Shown here: positions 22,031 to 32,862 of the stretch, piece after piece
Numbering within the stretch: position 1 is the stretch's first letter
Layout: each line of letters begins with the position of its first letter
DNA from: Gentiana macrophylla
Taxonomy: Eukaryota > Streptophyta > Magnoliopsida > Gentianales > Gentianaceae
DNA: 64,000 nt
Reading direction: 5' to 3'
NCBI GenBank assembly: GCA_026214975.1
Contig: JAOBSW010000466.1
Coordinates: 1 to 64,000 of the forward strand
Translations under genes and position numbers: made by a program
Notes under the pieces: model-generated
Databases searched by the model: none
Seen by the model: the letters and a program-made list of their open reading frames with translations, nothing else
Told to the model about the DNA's origin: nothing

Positions 22031-22309
22031 TCTTAAGAAGAAAAATGATGCATAGGAGGATTTCCAGCAATCATAAAGAAAATTTTTTGAAGAAGGAGGT
22101 CGGAGAATGATTTGCCATATCCGACACCTGCAATCAATGAGAAATTAGGGATTGCTAAGGATTGTCTATTGCACTAAAGGGGTAGAGTTGTCATTGATAA
22201 AATAGGGTTTACAATTAGGGTTTTATTATTTCCTCTTCTATATAAATCATTGTATCATACAATTGTATTATCATCGAATACAATACCAATTGTTAAAAGG
22301 TTCCTCAAT
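22031..22309 (+). repeat. 3' LTR of copia A
   Basis: It aligns with 3329-3612. The first bases read tcttaag where the 5' copy has tgttaag, so the terminal TG is mutated. The polypurine tract lies immediately upstream. Confidence 0.85.
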
Positions 22310-22543
22310 CAATTTCTCTAGAAGTGTTTGCATGTTTGTATATCGATCGGCACCTCCTTCGCATACAAAGGTCGATGGGAGATGGTTCTTGTTCTCGTTG
22401 TGAGAAAGGCTGAGAAAGACAAAATCATGCTTTGTTCTTTTGCATGATTTCGTCTAATGATTTGGTCAAGTTTTAATGATTCCATATTTCATGATAGGCT
22501 CAGGCATAGCTGTGATTTCTATTAACAGTAATCCAAGCTATAT
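22310..22543. other. Short unassigned spacer between copia A and copia D
   Basis: No domain, open frame or repeat is evident. Confidence 0.4.
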
Positions 22544-23021
22544 TGTTCAGAAAAGGAAATTAACATAAGAGAAAGAAAAGTGACAGAAAAGGAAAATTTC
22601 TTCAAACAGTTGATACACAGATTCAAGAAGTCTTAAAGCTATGAAACTCTGATTGACATACAGATTTATTCGAAGAAAAATATGTGAAGAAAGATAAAGA
22701 CAAACCTCGGCTAGGCATTTTGAAAAACAATTGACAGCATTCAAACTTCTCCAAGACAAAGCTGCTGAAATTCAAATCAAGTCAGCCATCAGTTTAAATC
22801 AAATCAAATATCTGCAAGATTACATGTTTATTCAAGATAAAGATGGATATGTTCATCATTTCTATGTAATTACTTCGAGATAAATTCATGTTTATTAGTA
22901 TCAATAGGATAAGGAAGGCTATAAAAGCAAGGCAATAGCGTTGTAATCAAATAAGAAAAATAGATCAATAAAATTCAGACAATTTCTTCAAATCCAGTTA
23001 TATTTTCTTCAGTTTTTTTCA
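22544..23021 (+). repeat. 5' LTR of copia D
   Basis: It starts TGTTCAG and ends tttttttca directly before a primer site. There is no second copy in the window, so the start is inferred from the TG and the length. A tataaaag near 22920 fits a TATA box, and aataaaattc near 22968 a poly(A) signal. Confidence 0.65.
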
Positions 23022-23035
23022 TGGTATCGGAGCCC
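23022..23035 (+). other. Primer binding site of copia D (tRNA-iMet type)
   Basis: tggtatcggagccc directly follows the LTR, with one difference from the common tggtatcagagcc. Confidence 0.75.
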
Positions 23036-23059
23036 ATTGGTGCTTGATCACCACCAAAA

Positions 23060-23963
23060 CTACACATACATCATGTCATCTCTGTCATTAAATCTTAGCA
23101 GTTTCATATCTCTCAAATTAACCTAAAAAAAACTTTCCTTTATGGCGTGAACATGCCCTAGCCCTAGCAGAAAGTCAGGATTCTATTGGCCACATAAACA
23201 AGAAGGATCCTGCACCTGAACAGTTCATTGTATAAGCAACAACAAGCGTGAAAACAATTGTAAAGGCAACCAATCCAGAATACACAAAATGGAAGAAGGC
23301 TGATAGATTACTTGAAGGGGGTGGGGGGGGCTTATTGGATCCTTATCAGAGAAATCCCTAGGACTGGTCATTGGACTTGACACTGGTCAAGCTGTAGGGG
23401 ATGCACTCAAATGTGAATATGCACAGGATTCACAAGGGATGGAGTTCAATCTGAAGCAGTAGATCACATATCTGAGGAAAGAGGACGATAATACTAGCAC
23501 AAACCACATTCAACAATTCAAAGGGTTGCGTGATAGTTTAGCAGCCATTGGAAAGCCTATTGCAGATCCAGAAACGGTATACTTCCTATTAGCTTTGGAC
23601 CACAGTACGAAACTTTTACCACTACTATGCTAAAACCACCTAGACCTACTTACATAGAGTTGGTGTCACTGCTACAAAATTTTGATCAAAGAAGGCTATG
23701 GTTCTCAAGAAAAAGTACAGAAAACCAGTCTCTGTCCCATATGACTTTCTATGAACTGAGACCACAATCACAAAGTGAAGGACCCCCAAAGTTCAATTCT
23801 AAAGTTAGGGTTTCCTGCTCAACAAAACATGCACAGATTTGAAGGTAGTAACAGTCAAGGCAAAGTCTTTAGAAGAATGACCAAGGCAGAAAGAGAACAA
23901 TACAAGAATGAAGTCTGCCAATACTGTGGTGTGATAGGACATGTAGCCAAAATCTGCTGTTGA
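23060..23963 (+). pseudogene. copia D gag with zinc knuckle
   Basis: The gag frame starts near an ATG at 23072 (MSSLSLNLSSFISLKLT). It continues through NFPLWREHALALAESQDSIGH, NPEYTKWKKADRLLEG, VIGLDTGQAV, IQQFKGLRDSLAAIGKPIAD and TTTMLKPPRPTYIELVSLLQ. It ends in a knuckle CQYCGVIGHVAKIC at 23919-23960. Several frameshifts and stops break it, including a G-run (gggtggggggg) at about 23319-23330. This is a typical plant copia capsid/nucleocapsid. Confidence 0.85.
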
Positions 23964-24289
23964 AGTCACAAAATTAGGAGGACAACATACCAAAAGCACT
24001 ATCTACATTGACTCTAGACAACACCATTACTGCATACATGAGTGGATCATGGATCTTTGGGGCATCCAATCACATGATGAGTAATCCCCAATTTTACATA
24101 ATGTTGTCCCATATAAAGGTCATGATATTGTACTTGTAGGTAATGGAGATCAATTAGAAATAAAAGGAGTAGGAGAACTACATATATATAACAACAAATC
24201 TGATCCTATCATAATAAAAAAATGTGATGTTTGTTCCTGCCCTAAAAAAGAATCTTATGTCTATCAGCTAACTAACAATTCAATATCCT

Positions 24290-25500
24290 TCAAATTGTTT
24301 ATTTACTAATCATGATTGTATTCTTAAGGAAAAGATACCCGGGCAAGTCACGGTGAAGGGGCATCGTAGAGGAGATCTATATGTCATTCCTAGTCAAGTG
24401 CAGTCACATTTTTCTCAAAGATTTAAATCTAACACAGCAGATCTGGGGCATCAAAGACTAGGCCATGCATATTCAGTTTCTACAGTTCAAATCTTGAAAA
24501 ATAATGGCCTCATTGGAAGAATAAACGGGAGCATTTATGTGAAAGTTGCCACTTGGTTAACTTAGCAAGCTCCTTTTAGTCATTGAACATTTTAGTAATA
24601 ATAGCTTTGATTTGATACATTGTGACTTGTAGGGCCTCGCTTGATTCATTCTTTAGGAATTTTAAATATTATGCTTGCATGGTTGATGATTATACAAAAT
24701 ACATGTGGTTTGTGCCTCTAAAACTAAAATATGAATTTCATGATATTTTATTGCCTTGAAAAATATGTTCAAACACAATTTAATAAAACAGATAAAGCAA
24801 TTCCATTACGATAGAGGTGGTGAGTTCATAAATAAACGATTAAGCACTCATTTCACAAACCGGGGTAAAGTTCACTTAATCTCATGTCCACATACACCGA
24901 ACATACAGGCATAGTTGAAAGAAGACATAGGATTATCGAACTAGGGTTAACCATGTTATTTCTGAGGCACCATTATATCTTTGGGTAGAAGCCTTCTCTA
25001 CAGCTGTCTACACCCTAAACAGACTCCCACATCTTACTTGCAAAGTATAACTCACCCTACTACATGCTGTTCAACAGATCACCTGACAATACATCATTCA
25101 GGGTCTTTGGCTCTGAAGTGCTAGCCCTACACATGGACACCAAAAAACACAAGTTTGAACCTAAGACCCTACCCTGTGCTTTTGTAGGATATAACAATCA
25201 GTACAAAGGCTATAAGTGCTACCACCCCTCTACAAAAAGATTTTTTATGTTCAAACATGTCACTTTTAATGAGACATGCTTCACATACCTCAATAAAAAA
25301 ACACCAACTAATCCAAACCCTGTATCTCACATTTTTGAGTCCTGGACATTGCCCACCAGTCAGTCCATTTCTCCTGCTAGACTTTTTCCAGAAATTACAT
25401 CCACCCCAGTATCAGCACCTGTCTCCTCCAATCATACATCTCCAAACACTTCTGAACAAACACCAGACCAGTCACCAGCCTCCAGATTCTCCTCCTACAA
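24290..25500 (+). pseudogene. copia D pre-integrase and integrase
   Basis: KGHRRGDLYVI and DLGHQRLGHA (24353-24475) are the pre-integrase zinc-binding module. The catalytic core follows in broken frames, with LWVEAFSTAVYTLNRLPH-like residues near 24985-25030. The C-terminal region is well preserved at 25064-25290: NTSFRVFGSE, YNNQYKGYKCYHPSTKRF, FKHVTFNE. A Ser/Thr/Pro-rich linker runs to about 25610. Protease between 23963 and 24290 is barely traceable (WIFGASNHM near 24050). Confidence 0.8.
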
Positions 25501-25619
25501 CACCAGAATCCACATCCACTGATTACACACAACATTCCCCAAATCCATCCAGTACAGAGACCTCACCATCCTCTGAACCATCTTCTTCACCCCTACAGCA
25601 TCCTATGGTTACTAGAGCA

Positions 25620-26492
25620 CAAAGAGGTATCTTCAAGGTCAATCCTAAATATGCCATCACAGTTTCCTACACTACCATTCCTACAGAACCAAAAGCAGTG
25701 AACTCTGCCCTCAAACATGAAGGATGGAGGGCAGCAATGATGGAATAACTGGATGCCCTAAACAAAAATCAAACCTGGCACTTGGTTCCCAGAAGGCCTG
25801 ATATGCATGTCATAGGAAGCAAATGGGTTTATAAAGCAAAACTCAAGTCTGATGGAACCTTAAAAAGACTTAAGGCAAGATTAGTTGCCAAGGGGTACAG
25901 CCAGATTGATGGAATAGACTATCTAGAAACTTTCTCCCCAGTTGTAAGGCCTAGTACAATCATGTTGGTTTTAAGCATTGCACTCTCACAAAATTGGTGG
26001 TCAGATACTAGATGTCAAAAATGCTTTTCTCCATAGACACATCACTAAGGATATATACATGGAACAACCTCCAGGTATGTTAGACTCACACTATCCTACT
26101 CATGTTTGTAAATTGGATAAGGCACTGTATGGTTTAAAGCAAGCCCCTAGGGCTTGGTTTGATAAATTCAGTACCTTTATCCTGCAATATGGATTTACAT
26201 GCAGTCTATCAGACCCCTCTCTCTTTTACTATCATTTTGAAAAAGGCACTCTAGAGCTCCTACTTTATGTGGATGACATTTCGCTCACAGGTTCAAACAC
26301 TCAGCTCTTACAACAGACCATTCACCTTCTCAGTCAAGCATTCTCCATGAATGATTTGGGAGCTATACACCATTTCCTTGGTGTTCAAATTCAGCAAATG
26401 CCCACTAGTCTACACCTAAACCAAACACACTATGCTACAACCATCCTTGATAAGGTTGGCATGACAGATTGAAAACCTATGAAGGCCCTTAT
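25620..26492 (+). pseudogene. copia D reverse transcriptase (truncated)
   Basis: The domain runs from HEGWRAAMM and [10 protein letters not shown] through [37 protein letters not shown] and [12 protein letters not shown]. It continues with KLDKALYGLKQAPRAWFDKF and the catalytic LLYVDDISLTGSN (26262-26299), then FLGVQIQQM. Two long frames (25782-26036 and 25978-26472) overlap and need one shift at about 26000. The chain breaks at 26492 at the inserted LTR. Confidence 0.88.
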
Positions 26493-28738
26493 TGTAATGC
26501 CCCCACTCCCGGATACCGAGTCCTTATCCGGAAACGAAACGCTCGGCACGTATAATATTAAATAAATCTAATATTACACGTAAGCCTCTACTACGTCGTA
26601 TCGAGTTTAGCAAAACGGAAGCTCAAAAGACTCAGCAAACACCATAAATGCTACTATGAAATGAACTCAACATAATAAAGATAGAAATTTATTACATTGG
26701 AAAACCAAACGAAATCTAAAACGTACGAAAACCTCCAAACGAACCTAAAAGAAGTTACAATGTTTCCCAAAGAACAACGTATCTAATGAATAAAAGTAAA
26801 CAGAATAAATAAATGCTTCAACTCAAGCGCGTCCTCAAACGTCGTCATTAAAGTCTCCCACTTAATCGCGGATCTACTGTTCATCTTCTCTCCCCAAACA
26901 CATAGAAAAACAATGCATTTGAGGTAAGTACAAAGTACTCATGAAGAAGTAGAAGCTACAAATTAACTAAGGCTCATTAATGTGTTTTATTATGATAGTT
27001 ACCTTTATGAGACCGACTCAATCTAAGGTTTACTTCATGTCCATCGACACGTCATGATTATACGTTTCTATCTTAGCTTATCTCGTGTTACATCAACATT
27101 CAAAGGGCACTACACATGGTGCTACTCACCACGTAAGTAACTGGTGCAACATATTGGTGGATCATAGCAACAACCACGGAAGTCTATTTTGGTAGACTCC
27201 GATAAAGTGCACATGTTCCACAAAGTACCTCCATCACGTAGGTCTCGGACTTACTGTGGTGGTGTTCCTCCGTATGTAGGGTCCAAAGACTTACAGAGTT
27301 ATTCACTTTCGTAACATCCACACATTGCGATATAGACTTGTGCCTTACCAAGAATGGATTGATGTTTAATCTTTTAGCTACACTAGTATGTAATTATTAA
27401 TGGTTATTAACTAGCCATCTAAGTGTTTTCAAGTAAGCTCCCTCACCCCTACTAGACTCTCTCCTAGACCACTAGACACGGACAAAGCCTAACAATTACA
27501 AAGACATTGATGAACCCTAGTTCATTAAAGCACAAGCCCTTTCATGCCCTTCCGACGGATCCGAACTTCAAATCCATTTAAAAGTACATCCGGTGCAGAA
27601 ACTGAACGAATCGGAAGCTCAATCAAGGCTTGTTCATGTTTAATTAATGTTATAGGATCAAGAATTAACATTTAAAACTTATTACAAGGCTTAAAACAAC
27701 ATTTCCCCCAAAACAGGAGCCAGTGCGGGCGCACCGAAAGCTAGTGCGGGCGCACCGAACGACCAGAGACATTCAGGATGCCTCTGTTCAGCCAGTGCGG
27801 GTGCACCAGACCGGTGACGGTGCACCCACCTGGAGCAAAATCATTCTGGAGCTTCTACCCGTCAGTGCGGGCGCATTGGAAGCTGGTGCAGGCGTCAAGC
27901 GACCAGAAAGTCCCTAAACCCTATTTTCTTGCACTTTTACGATCCCTACTCATATCCAAACAAGTTTAGCATCGAAAATACTCATAATTAGCAGAAAAAC
28001 TTGACCTTTACAGGTCCATAACATCCGGTGATTTCTAAACAACTTGTAGCATGGATTCTAACATCCAAAACATCAACAAGATCACAACTTAAACCCTATA
28101 TGCCATAATTAACGTAAGGGAAGACCTCTTACCTTTTAGCTAGCAAAACCCAATCCAAAACCTTCAAAAATCTGCAGCACTTTCCAAGGTTTCACCTAAC
28201 ACCTAATTGATCACAATCAAACTTAGATTAATTGATGATCAAAAGCTTCTAAACCAAAAAGGACTATGATTTAAACCTTTTACCACATCAAACTTGATCA
28301 AACCATGACAGATCCATAGTTAGGGCTAAAACTCATACCTTTGTAAATCTCCATCTTTTCGCTGCTATCGTAATGATCCTCATTTCCCCGATTCGAATCT
28401 CTATTCCGTTCTCAAAATCACAAGGATCTTGTGAGAATTTTGGAGAAGCCTCTTCTACATTTTTCTCTGTTAAAGTTACCGTTCCTCTCTCCCTTTTCTT
28501 CTAAAATTAAATCTGATTGTATTATGAGGAGGATTATGAGATATCTTCCTTAAATGGCCATTTAATTAATTCCATTAATCAAATAACTAAATCCTTTAAT
28601 TAGATCCTTTTAATTAACTTATTTTTAATTAACAAGTAAATCCTTTTCTTAGAAATTTTCTTTTTATTTATTTCTTAATTCCATAAATAATACATATATA
28701 TAATATTCTAATCCATCTAACTAAAGGATTTAGTTATT
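26493..28738 (-). mobile_element. Chromovirus-type LTR (solo or truncated), minus strand
   Basis: On the plus strand it begins tgtaatgcccccactcccgg, the reverse complement of the LTR ends at 55650-55670 and 61022-61060. Shared internal landmarks with 61022-62978 include gagaccgactcaatct, cactagacacggacaa and catgcccttccgacggatcc. The right end lacks the TGTTACA start seen at 56229-56234 and 62973-62978, so the LTR is truncated near 28738. It interrupts copia D and no internal region is attached. Confidence 0.75.
27720..27895 (-). repeat. Array of gtgcgggcgcacc motifs within the chromovirus-type LTR
   Basis: Near-copies of agtgcgggcgcacc occur at about 27722, 27743, 27793, 27816 (gtgacggtgcacc), 27863 and 27882. 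The half-sites gtgcg and cgcac are inverted, so each unit is close to a palindrome. The related LTR at 61022-62978 lacks this zone. Confidence 0.7.
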
Positions 28739-29077
28739 TGACAAGATAGAAGACGTCCAATACATGCTAGTCTAATCATACTCTCAATGTCCCATTTGAC
28801 AAAGACATACGACTAGAGACATTTAAATATCAAACTTATTAAAGTTAATAGAGATCTCATCAACCATAATCACTATCATGGTTTCTCTATCACAGTTTAA
28901 TACTAAGGACGTTACTATATATTCAATAAGGTAATTGGTTCATAATGAAAAAATATGTAATAACAAAAGTGCTTTTATTAATCATAATAAAGTTATTACA
29001 TGAACTAAATAGATCAGAACGACCGACGACTGCCGGATCCGGTCCAACCCGATTGGGTTTAGGACACTATTTCAACA
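28739..29077 (-). mobile_element. LTR-like fragment beginning tgttgaaatagtgtcc on the minus strand
   Basis: The minus strand starts tgttgaaatagtgtccta and runs AT-rich to the junction with the chromovirus-type LTR. The terminal TG and an inverted 27-bp repeat at the junction (28581-28607 against 28717-28741, one mismatch) suggest a retroelement end joined by rearrangement. I cannot name the family. Confidence 0.35.
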
Positions 29078-29083
29078 AAAAAA

Positions 29084-29416
29084 ACTTTTCATGTAACATT
29101 GGCTTTATCAAACCATCGATGCGAATATATAGCTCTTATTGAAGCAAACCAATGAGGGTATCTAGTTGAAGGGGCTAGTCAGTGATTTGGGGCTACATCA
29201 GGATCAATCAGAGAATTATTATGACAATTTGAGTGCAATTTGTCTAGCTAAGGACCAGGTTCATCATGAGAGAACCAAGTATATTGATGTGAGATATCAT
29301 TTTTCGAGAAATGAGAAGAAGGTTGTAGTGAAGAAGATCAAGCACAAGGATAATCCGGCTGATATGTTTAATAAACTATTCAAACAGAGCAAGTTTGATT
29401 GTGTCCGGACTTGCTG
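29084..29416 (+). pseudogene. copia E RNase H C-terminal part
   Basis: The frame encodes EYIAL-EAN near 29120, then LKGLVSDLGL, DNLSAICLAKDQVHHERTKYIDVRYHF and KIKHKDNPADMFNK, ending in a stop at 29415. These motifs are standard in copia RNase H of the Tork-like kind. Lineage is inferred from the DVRYHF and NPADM wording only. Everything upstream of this part is absent. It does not continue copia D, whose reverse transcriptase and LTR are of a different kind. Confidence 0.75.
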
Positions 29417-29570
29417 AATTTTCAAAGCTTATAACTGAATCTGGAAACTCGGTGGCGGGTCTGTGAGTGGTTTTATGGGATAATCCGCACGGTACATCCG
29501 GCATTCATGAATGCATCCGGTACAAATATATCTGTTTATGCAATCCGTTGATGTGAATGAGAGTTCAAGT

Positions 29571-29583
29571 CAAGGTGGAGATT
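29571..29583 (+). other. Polypurine tract of copia E
   Basis: caaggtggagat directly precedes an LTR start (tgtcagc). This purine tract is typical of plant copia elements. Confidence 0.75.
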
Positions 29584-30068
29584 TGTCAGCAAAGTGACTT
29601 AAACTCTACATCTGGTAGAACTAACCTGGTAGTCAGCTGAGTGATGGTCAGCTGAGAAGTGTATCCAAGTCTGTGTAAGTCAGCTGGGAAGTCTGTTGGG
29701 ATCTTCTGGTGTCAGCAGCCTGCTAAGGGTTGCTGAGGTTTTGGATGCAACTGAGTTCTACATCTGGGCAATGGTCAGCTGAGTTGGGTCAGTAGAGGAT
29801 CCAACATCTGGGGCATTTATGGCAATTCGACAACGATCCTTTGACAGTTAGGGTTTAGGGTTTGTGCCTATAAATACCAACTGTATTAATCATTGTAAAA
29901 TGTGTAATCCATCTGAAATTCAGTGCATAATAAAATATATCTTTTCTGTCCGTGGAGTAGTCAGCACAACACCGGAAACCACGTTAAATCTTGTGTTATT
30001 CTTGTTTCTATTATTTATGTTGATTATAACTTTTAGATTGCTTCTGTTAAATTATCTATCTTGCATCT
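29584..30068 (+). repeat. 3' LTR of copia E
   Basis: It starts TGTCAGCAAAG. U3 holds four tcagctga/tcagctgg motifs (29633, 29648, 29680, 29775). A TATA box ctataaata lies at 29868-29876 and a poly(A) signal aataaaa near 29928. The end near 30068 is inferred from composition because no second LTR is present. Confidence 0.65.
29868..29876 (+). promoter_or_regulatory. TATA box of copia E LTR
   Basis: ctataaata lies about 90 bases downstream of the last tcagctga motif and about 55 bases before the poly(A) signal. This fits the U3/R boundary of a short LTR. Confidence 0.6.
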
Positions 30069-30084
30069 AGATTTCCTATCCTAT

Positions 30085-30480
30085 TAAAAACAGAGATCCA
30101 CAGGTCGGACTCAGTAAAAACCAAGTCTACAAGACAAACAACCTGAGATGCGCAGGTCGGACTCAACGATATATCTTAAGTGTTGATCTGCGCTGGTCGG
30201 GCTCAACCCTGAGTTACGCAGATGGTATAATCGAAAGTTTGTAAAGGACAAACTAAGTCTGCAGGATAGACTACCTGAGATCCGCAGGTCGGACTCAGTA
30301 AAAACTAACGGATCTCAGTAAAAACTAAGTGCAGCCAGAGCCATACTACACGAGATCTGCAGCAGGTCGACTTCAGTGAAATCTAAGTCTGCATGACAGA
30401 CTACCTAAGATCTGCATGTCGGACTTAGTCAAAAGAAGCACGACAGGTTACTGAAAACCCACAGGTCAGGCTCGAACCAA
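30085..30480. repeat. Degenerate tandem repeat, core gagatccgcaggtcggactc
   Basis: At least six diverged units recur: cacaggtcggactcagtaaa, gcgcaggtcggactcaac, cgctggtcgggctcaac, cgcaggtcggactcagt, a looser copy near 30360, and gcatgtcggacttagt. They are followed by aagtctgca-gacagactacct. The period is about 50-75 bases. No coding frame follows it. Confidence 0.7.
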
Positions 30481-30600
30481 ATATAGAACAGCCTAACCAA
30501 GCTAACGCTGACCAGACTCAGTAAGCTTGCTCAAAATGACCTTTCCCGGTTTGCAAGATTGGTAAATTCACAAAAATAAATACAAGCCTATATATCATAC

Positions 30601-30660
30601 TAAGTGTGCCATCCAAAGCATACGTCATTGCATGGCACACTTAGGGGGCGAAATACCCCC
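30601..30660. repeat. Two adjacent perfect hairpins
   Basis: taagtgtgccat (30601-30612) pairs with atggcacactta (30632-30643) across a 19-base loop. Directly after it, ggggg (30644-30648) pairs with ccccc (30656-30660) around cgaaata. The back-to-back arrangement is clear on sight. Function is unknown; it could be a retroelement 3' region. Confidence 0.6.
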
Positions 30661-31262
30661 AAGAAACACAAAGTATTGAAGAATAAAAAAGTTTAGGAAA
30701 GCATTCACAAAATTCAGAAAAAGAAGGGCATACATTATGATTATTGTTGTGCAGGTTATAGTGTGCGTGCTAAAAATGAAGAAAATGGGAGAGCTAAAAA
30801 GCACCAGAGGACTACCGAGACTCTGCGGTATGAATCGACTGAGATAAGGCCGAGAGGCGTAAGAAGAAGATGGGTAAGCATATTTAGCCACGATGTCAAC
30901 CCTCTTGAAACTCCTTCATGCGAGTTGAATTTATCGCATCTCTCCGGGCTTGTACAGCTTCTTGTTCTTCAGATCGGCAATAGAAGATCGGCAAATTATG
31001 CCCTATAGTCCTCCACCCCTGAAGTATAACTGTTGTGCACCACTGGGACAAGCAAAAATGAAAGGGCCTGGGTAAATCCCTCGGAAGCCTTGTAATCCCG
31101 TACAGCCTGAGCTGCAGACTTCTTCAACTGGGTTTGATGGGCCGTGACCATCTCAGCTCTTTCAGATTGAAGCTTGTCAATAGCTTCTTTCAATTCAGCC
31201 TCCTCTCGTGAAGAGACTAAAGTCTTGCAATGCGTGTTTGGACTTTAGGTTCTTCCGCTCAT
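30661..31262 (-). other. Unassigned sequence with a coiled-coil-like minus-strand open frame
   Basis: The minus-strand frame 30996-31193 encodes about 65 residues. The first half is rich in Glu, Lys, Gln and Ala (KEAIDKLQSERAEMV) in a heptad-like pattern. It ends with a Tyr-rich tail. Such coiled-coil segments occur in plant retroelement gag-like ORFs, but I do not identify it. Nothing else is recognised before the H1 LTR. Confidence 0.3.
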
Positions 31263-32836
31263 TGTTAAGGCCATATTTATATGATTATTAAGGGTTTATT
31301 TCATTATTATTTTCCCCACATTTGCATATTTATATAAGAATTAAGGGTTTAAGTGTAATTATTAAGTAAATGTCATTTTAATATGGTTATTTGCAAAATT
31401 GGTTATTTTAAGTGTTTAATTGATTTAATTATGATTATTTGATTTCACTACATTTTGCAATGTTTATTTATCTTTTAGAGGCTTAATTTTCGAGATGAGA
31501 GGATCAATCAAAGATATGGGAAAATAAAAGAGATAAGGGAAGAAATCAATCAAGATAAAGATGGAAATATCAAGGAATCTGTTACGCATCAATCTCGACG
31601 AAGCGCCCATGCAACATCTCCAATGTGGGACGGGCGCTCGGTAATTCGGACGAGCGCCCAGGAAGAAAAGTTGAACAGAGAGTTGGACGGAATCGACGAG
31701 CGCCTTGATAGCTTTCTAAGGCATCTTGAACGGGCGTCCATATAAGTGAACGAGCGTCCGCCGCCGACCTAAGGCTAACCGACTTAGCACTCTATAAATA
31801 CAGCGACTTTTAAACCCTAAAGACAACATTGAGATCGCATTTTCACCCAAGTCGCGCCCCAAAACCACTTTTACACGAGATGAATTCTTCCAACCCAACA
31901 ATCATCTTCAACATGATTGTTGGCTAAAAGCCCCGCAGTTGAGTCGACGGAGGAAGCTTATCAACAACAAAACCAACTAGAGGAGTTCGATACTTAGATG
32001 AGTAGTGAGTTTAATTCATAGTTTTTCATTACATTGGATCTGCTTTTGTATTGTTTAAGTTTTATTGAATTAAGATTTGATGAAACGATCTATTTATATT
32101 TGATGCTTGAATTAATATATGAAAATGTATTATTTAAGTTCTATTTTATTCAAAGTAATGCATCTAATCATGTTTTAAGAGATTAAGCATGTTTAGTTGA
32201 GTAAAAAGTTTGAAAACAATCTTGTGATTTGAGTTTTGATTGCATGTTTAGTTTGTTTGAAAAGATAAACGAAACCTTAGAAATTTGATTGAAGATATTT
32301 GATCGAGTTCGTGAAAATCACTACTAAAAACTATGTCTTTTTAATCACCATCTAGTTGGGATTGTTGGTTGATAGGTGGAATCTAGTCGCTTTCATTGTG
32401 TTTTCCTTAATTGTTTATTAATCAAATCGTTAGATTAAGTTTAGTTTAAGTTCTAGTTTTATAAACCTAGTTTTTCTCGCCGATTTTCGCACTTTTCGCT
32501 TCGTTCAGATTGAGACGCCGTCCGCAATAGCAGACGCCGCCCATTAGATTTAGTTTCCAGACGCTCGCTCATCAAAGTGAACGCCGTCCGTCAACTCGCT
32601 TTTCTTATTTTCTCGCTTGTTTTTATTCCTGCTTTTAGTTTTAATCCTTAGGTTTAGGTTTTAGTTTAGTTTCAACCTTAGTTTAGTTAATAATTGTGAC
32701 ATAATCGATATAGATTTATACTTGAATTCGATGAACATTCCATTCTCTTAGACTAATTCGATAACATCCTTTACTACAGATCCTTATATTTGGGGTGTTT
32801 CAAGTTATAAATTTTAAAACCTGTTTTTACCTAACA
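31263..32836 (+). repeat. 5' LTR of H1
   Basis: It begins TGTTAAGG and ends CCTAACA (perfect TGTTA/TAACA termini), 1574 bp. The first about 220 bp and the last about 950 bp match the H2 LTR. The middle U3 (about 31485-31840) differs from the H1 3' LTR and from the H2 LTR. The gacgagcgccc-type motif cluster (31597-31765) lies upstream of a TATA box at 31792. Confidence 0.85.
31792..31800 (+). promoter_or_regulatory. TATA box of H1 5' LTR
   Basis: ctataaata occupies the same position relative to the motif cluster as in the LTRs at 215-1742 and 49283-50904. Confidence 0.6.
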
Positions 32837-32845
32837 AGTTTTTTA

Positions 32846-32862
32846 TGCGCCGTTGCCGGGAA
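32846..32862 (+). other. Primer binding site of H1 (tRNA-Asp)
   Basis: tgcgccgttgccgggaatc is complementary to the 3' end of plant tRNA-Asp (site tggcgccgttgccgggga) except for a missing G and one change. It lies ten bases after the LTR end. Confidence 0.8.

Larger units (their letters stand above)
3329..22309 (+). mobile_element. Ty1/copia element A, degenerate and split by nested insertions
   Basis: Two LTRs of about 280 bp (3329-3612 and 22031-22309) bracket gag, integrase, reverse transcriptase and RNase H remnants in the copia order. A tRNA-iMet-like primer site follows the first LTR and a polypurine tract precedes the second. The integrase stops at 5240 and resumes at 19886 or later. 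The sequence between is a composite insertion flanked by cttga. Without it, A would be only about 4.3 kb, because the protease and part of the integrase are also deleted. No target duplication is obvious outside the LTRs. Confidence 0.85.
22544..26492 (+). mobile_element. Ty1/copia element D, 3'-truncated
   Basis: A 478-bp LTR, primer site, gag, integrase and reverse transcriptase are in copia order. The element stops inside the reverse transcriptase at about 26492, where a minus-strand chromovirus-type LTR begins. No RNase H or 3' LTR belonging to D is seen. Frames are interrupted but often long (152-164 codons), so D is younger than A or C. Confidence 0.85.

Noticed and set aside
29084..29416. 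3' end of copia D
   Set aside because: The RNase H wording, polypurine tract and LTR differ from copia D; a separate element (E) fits better.
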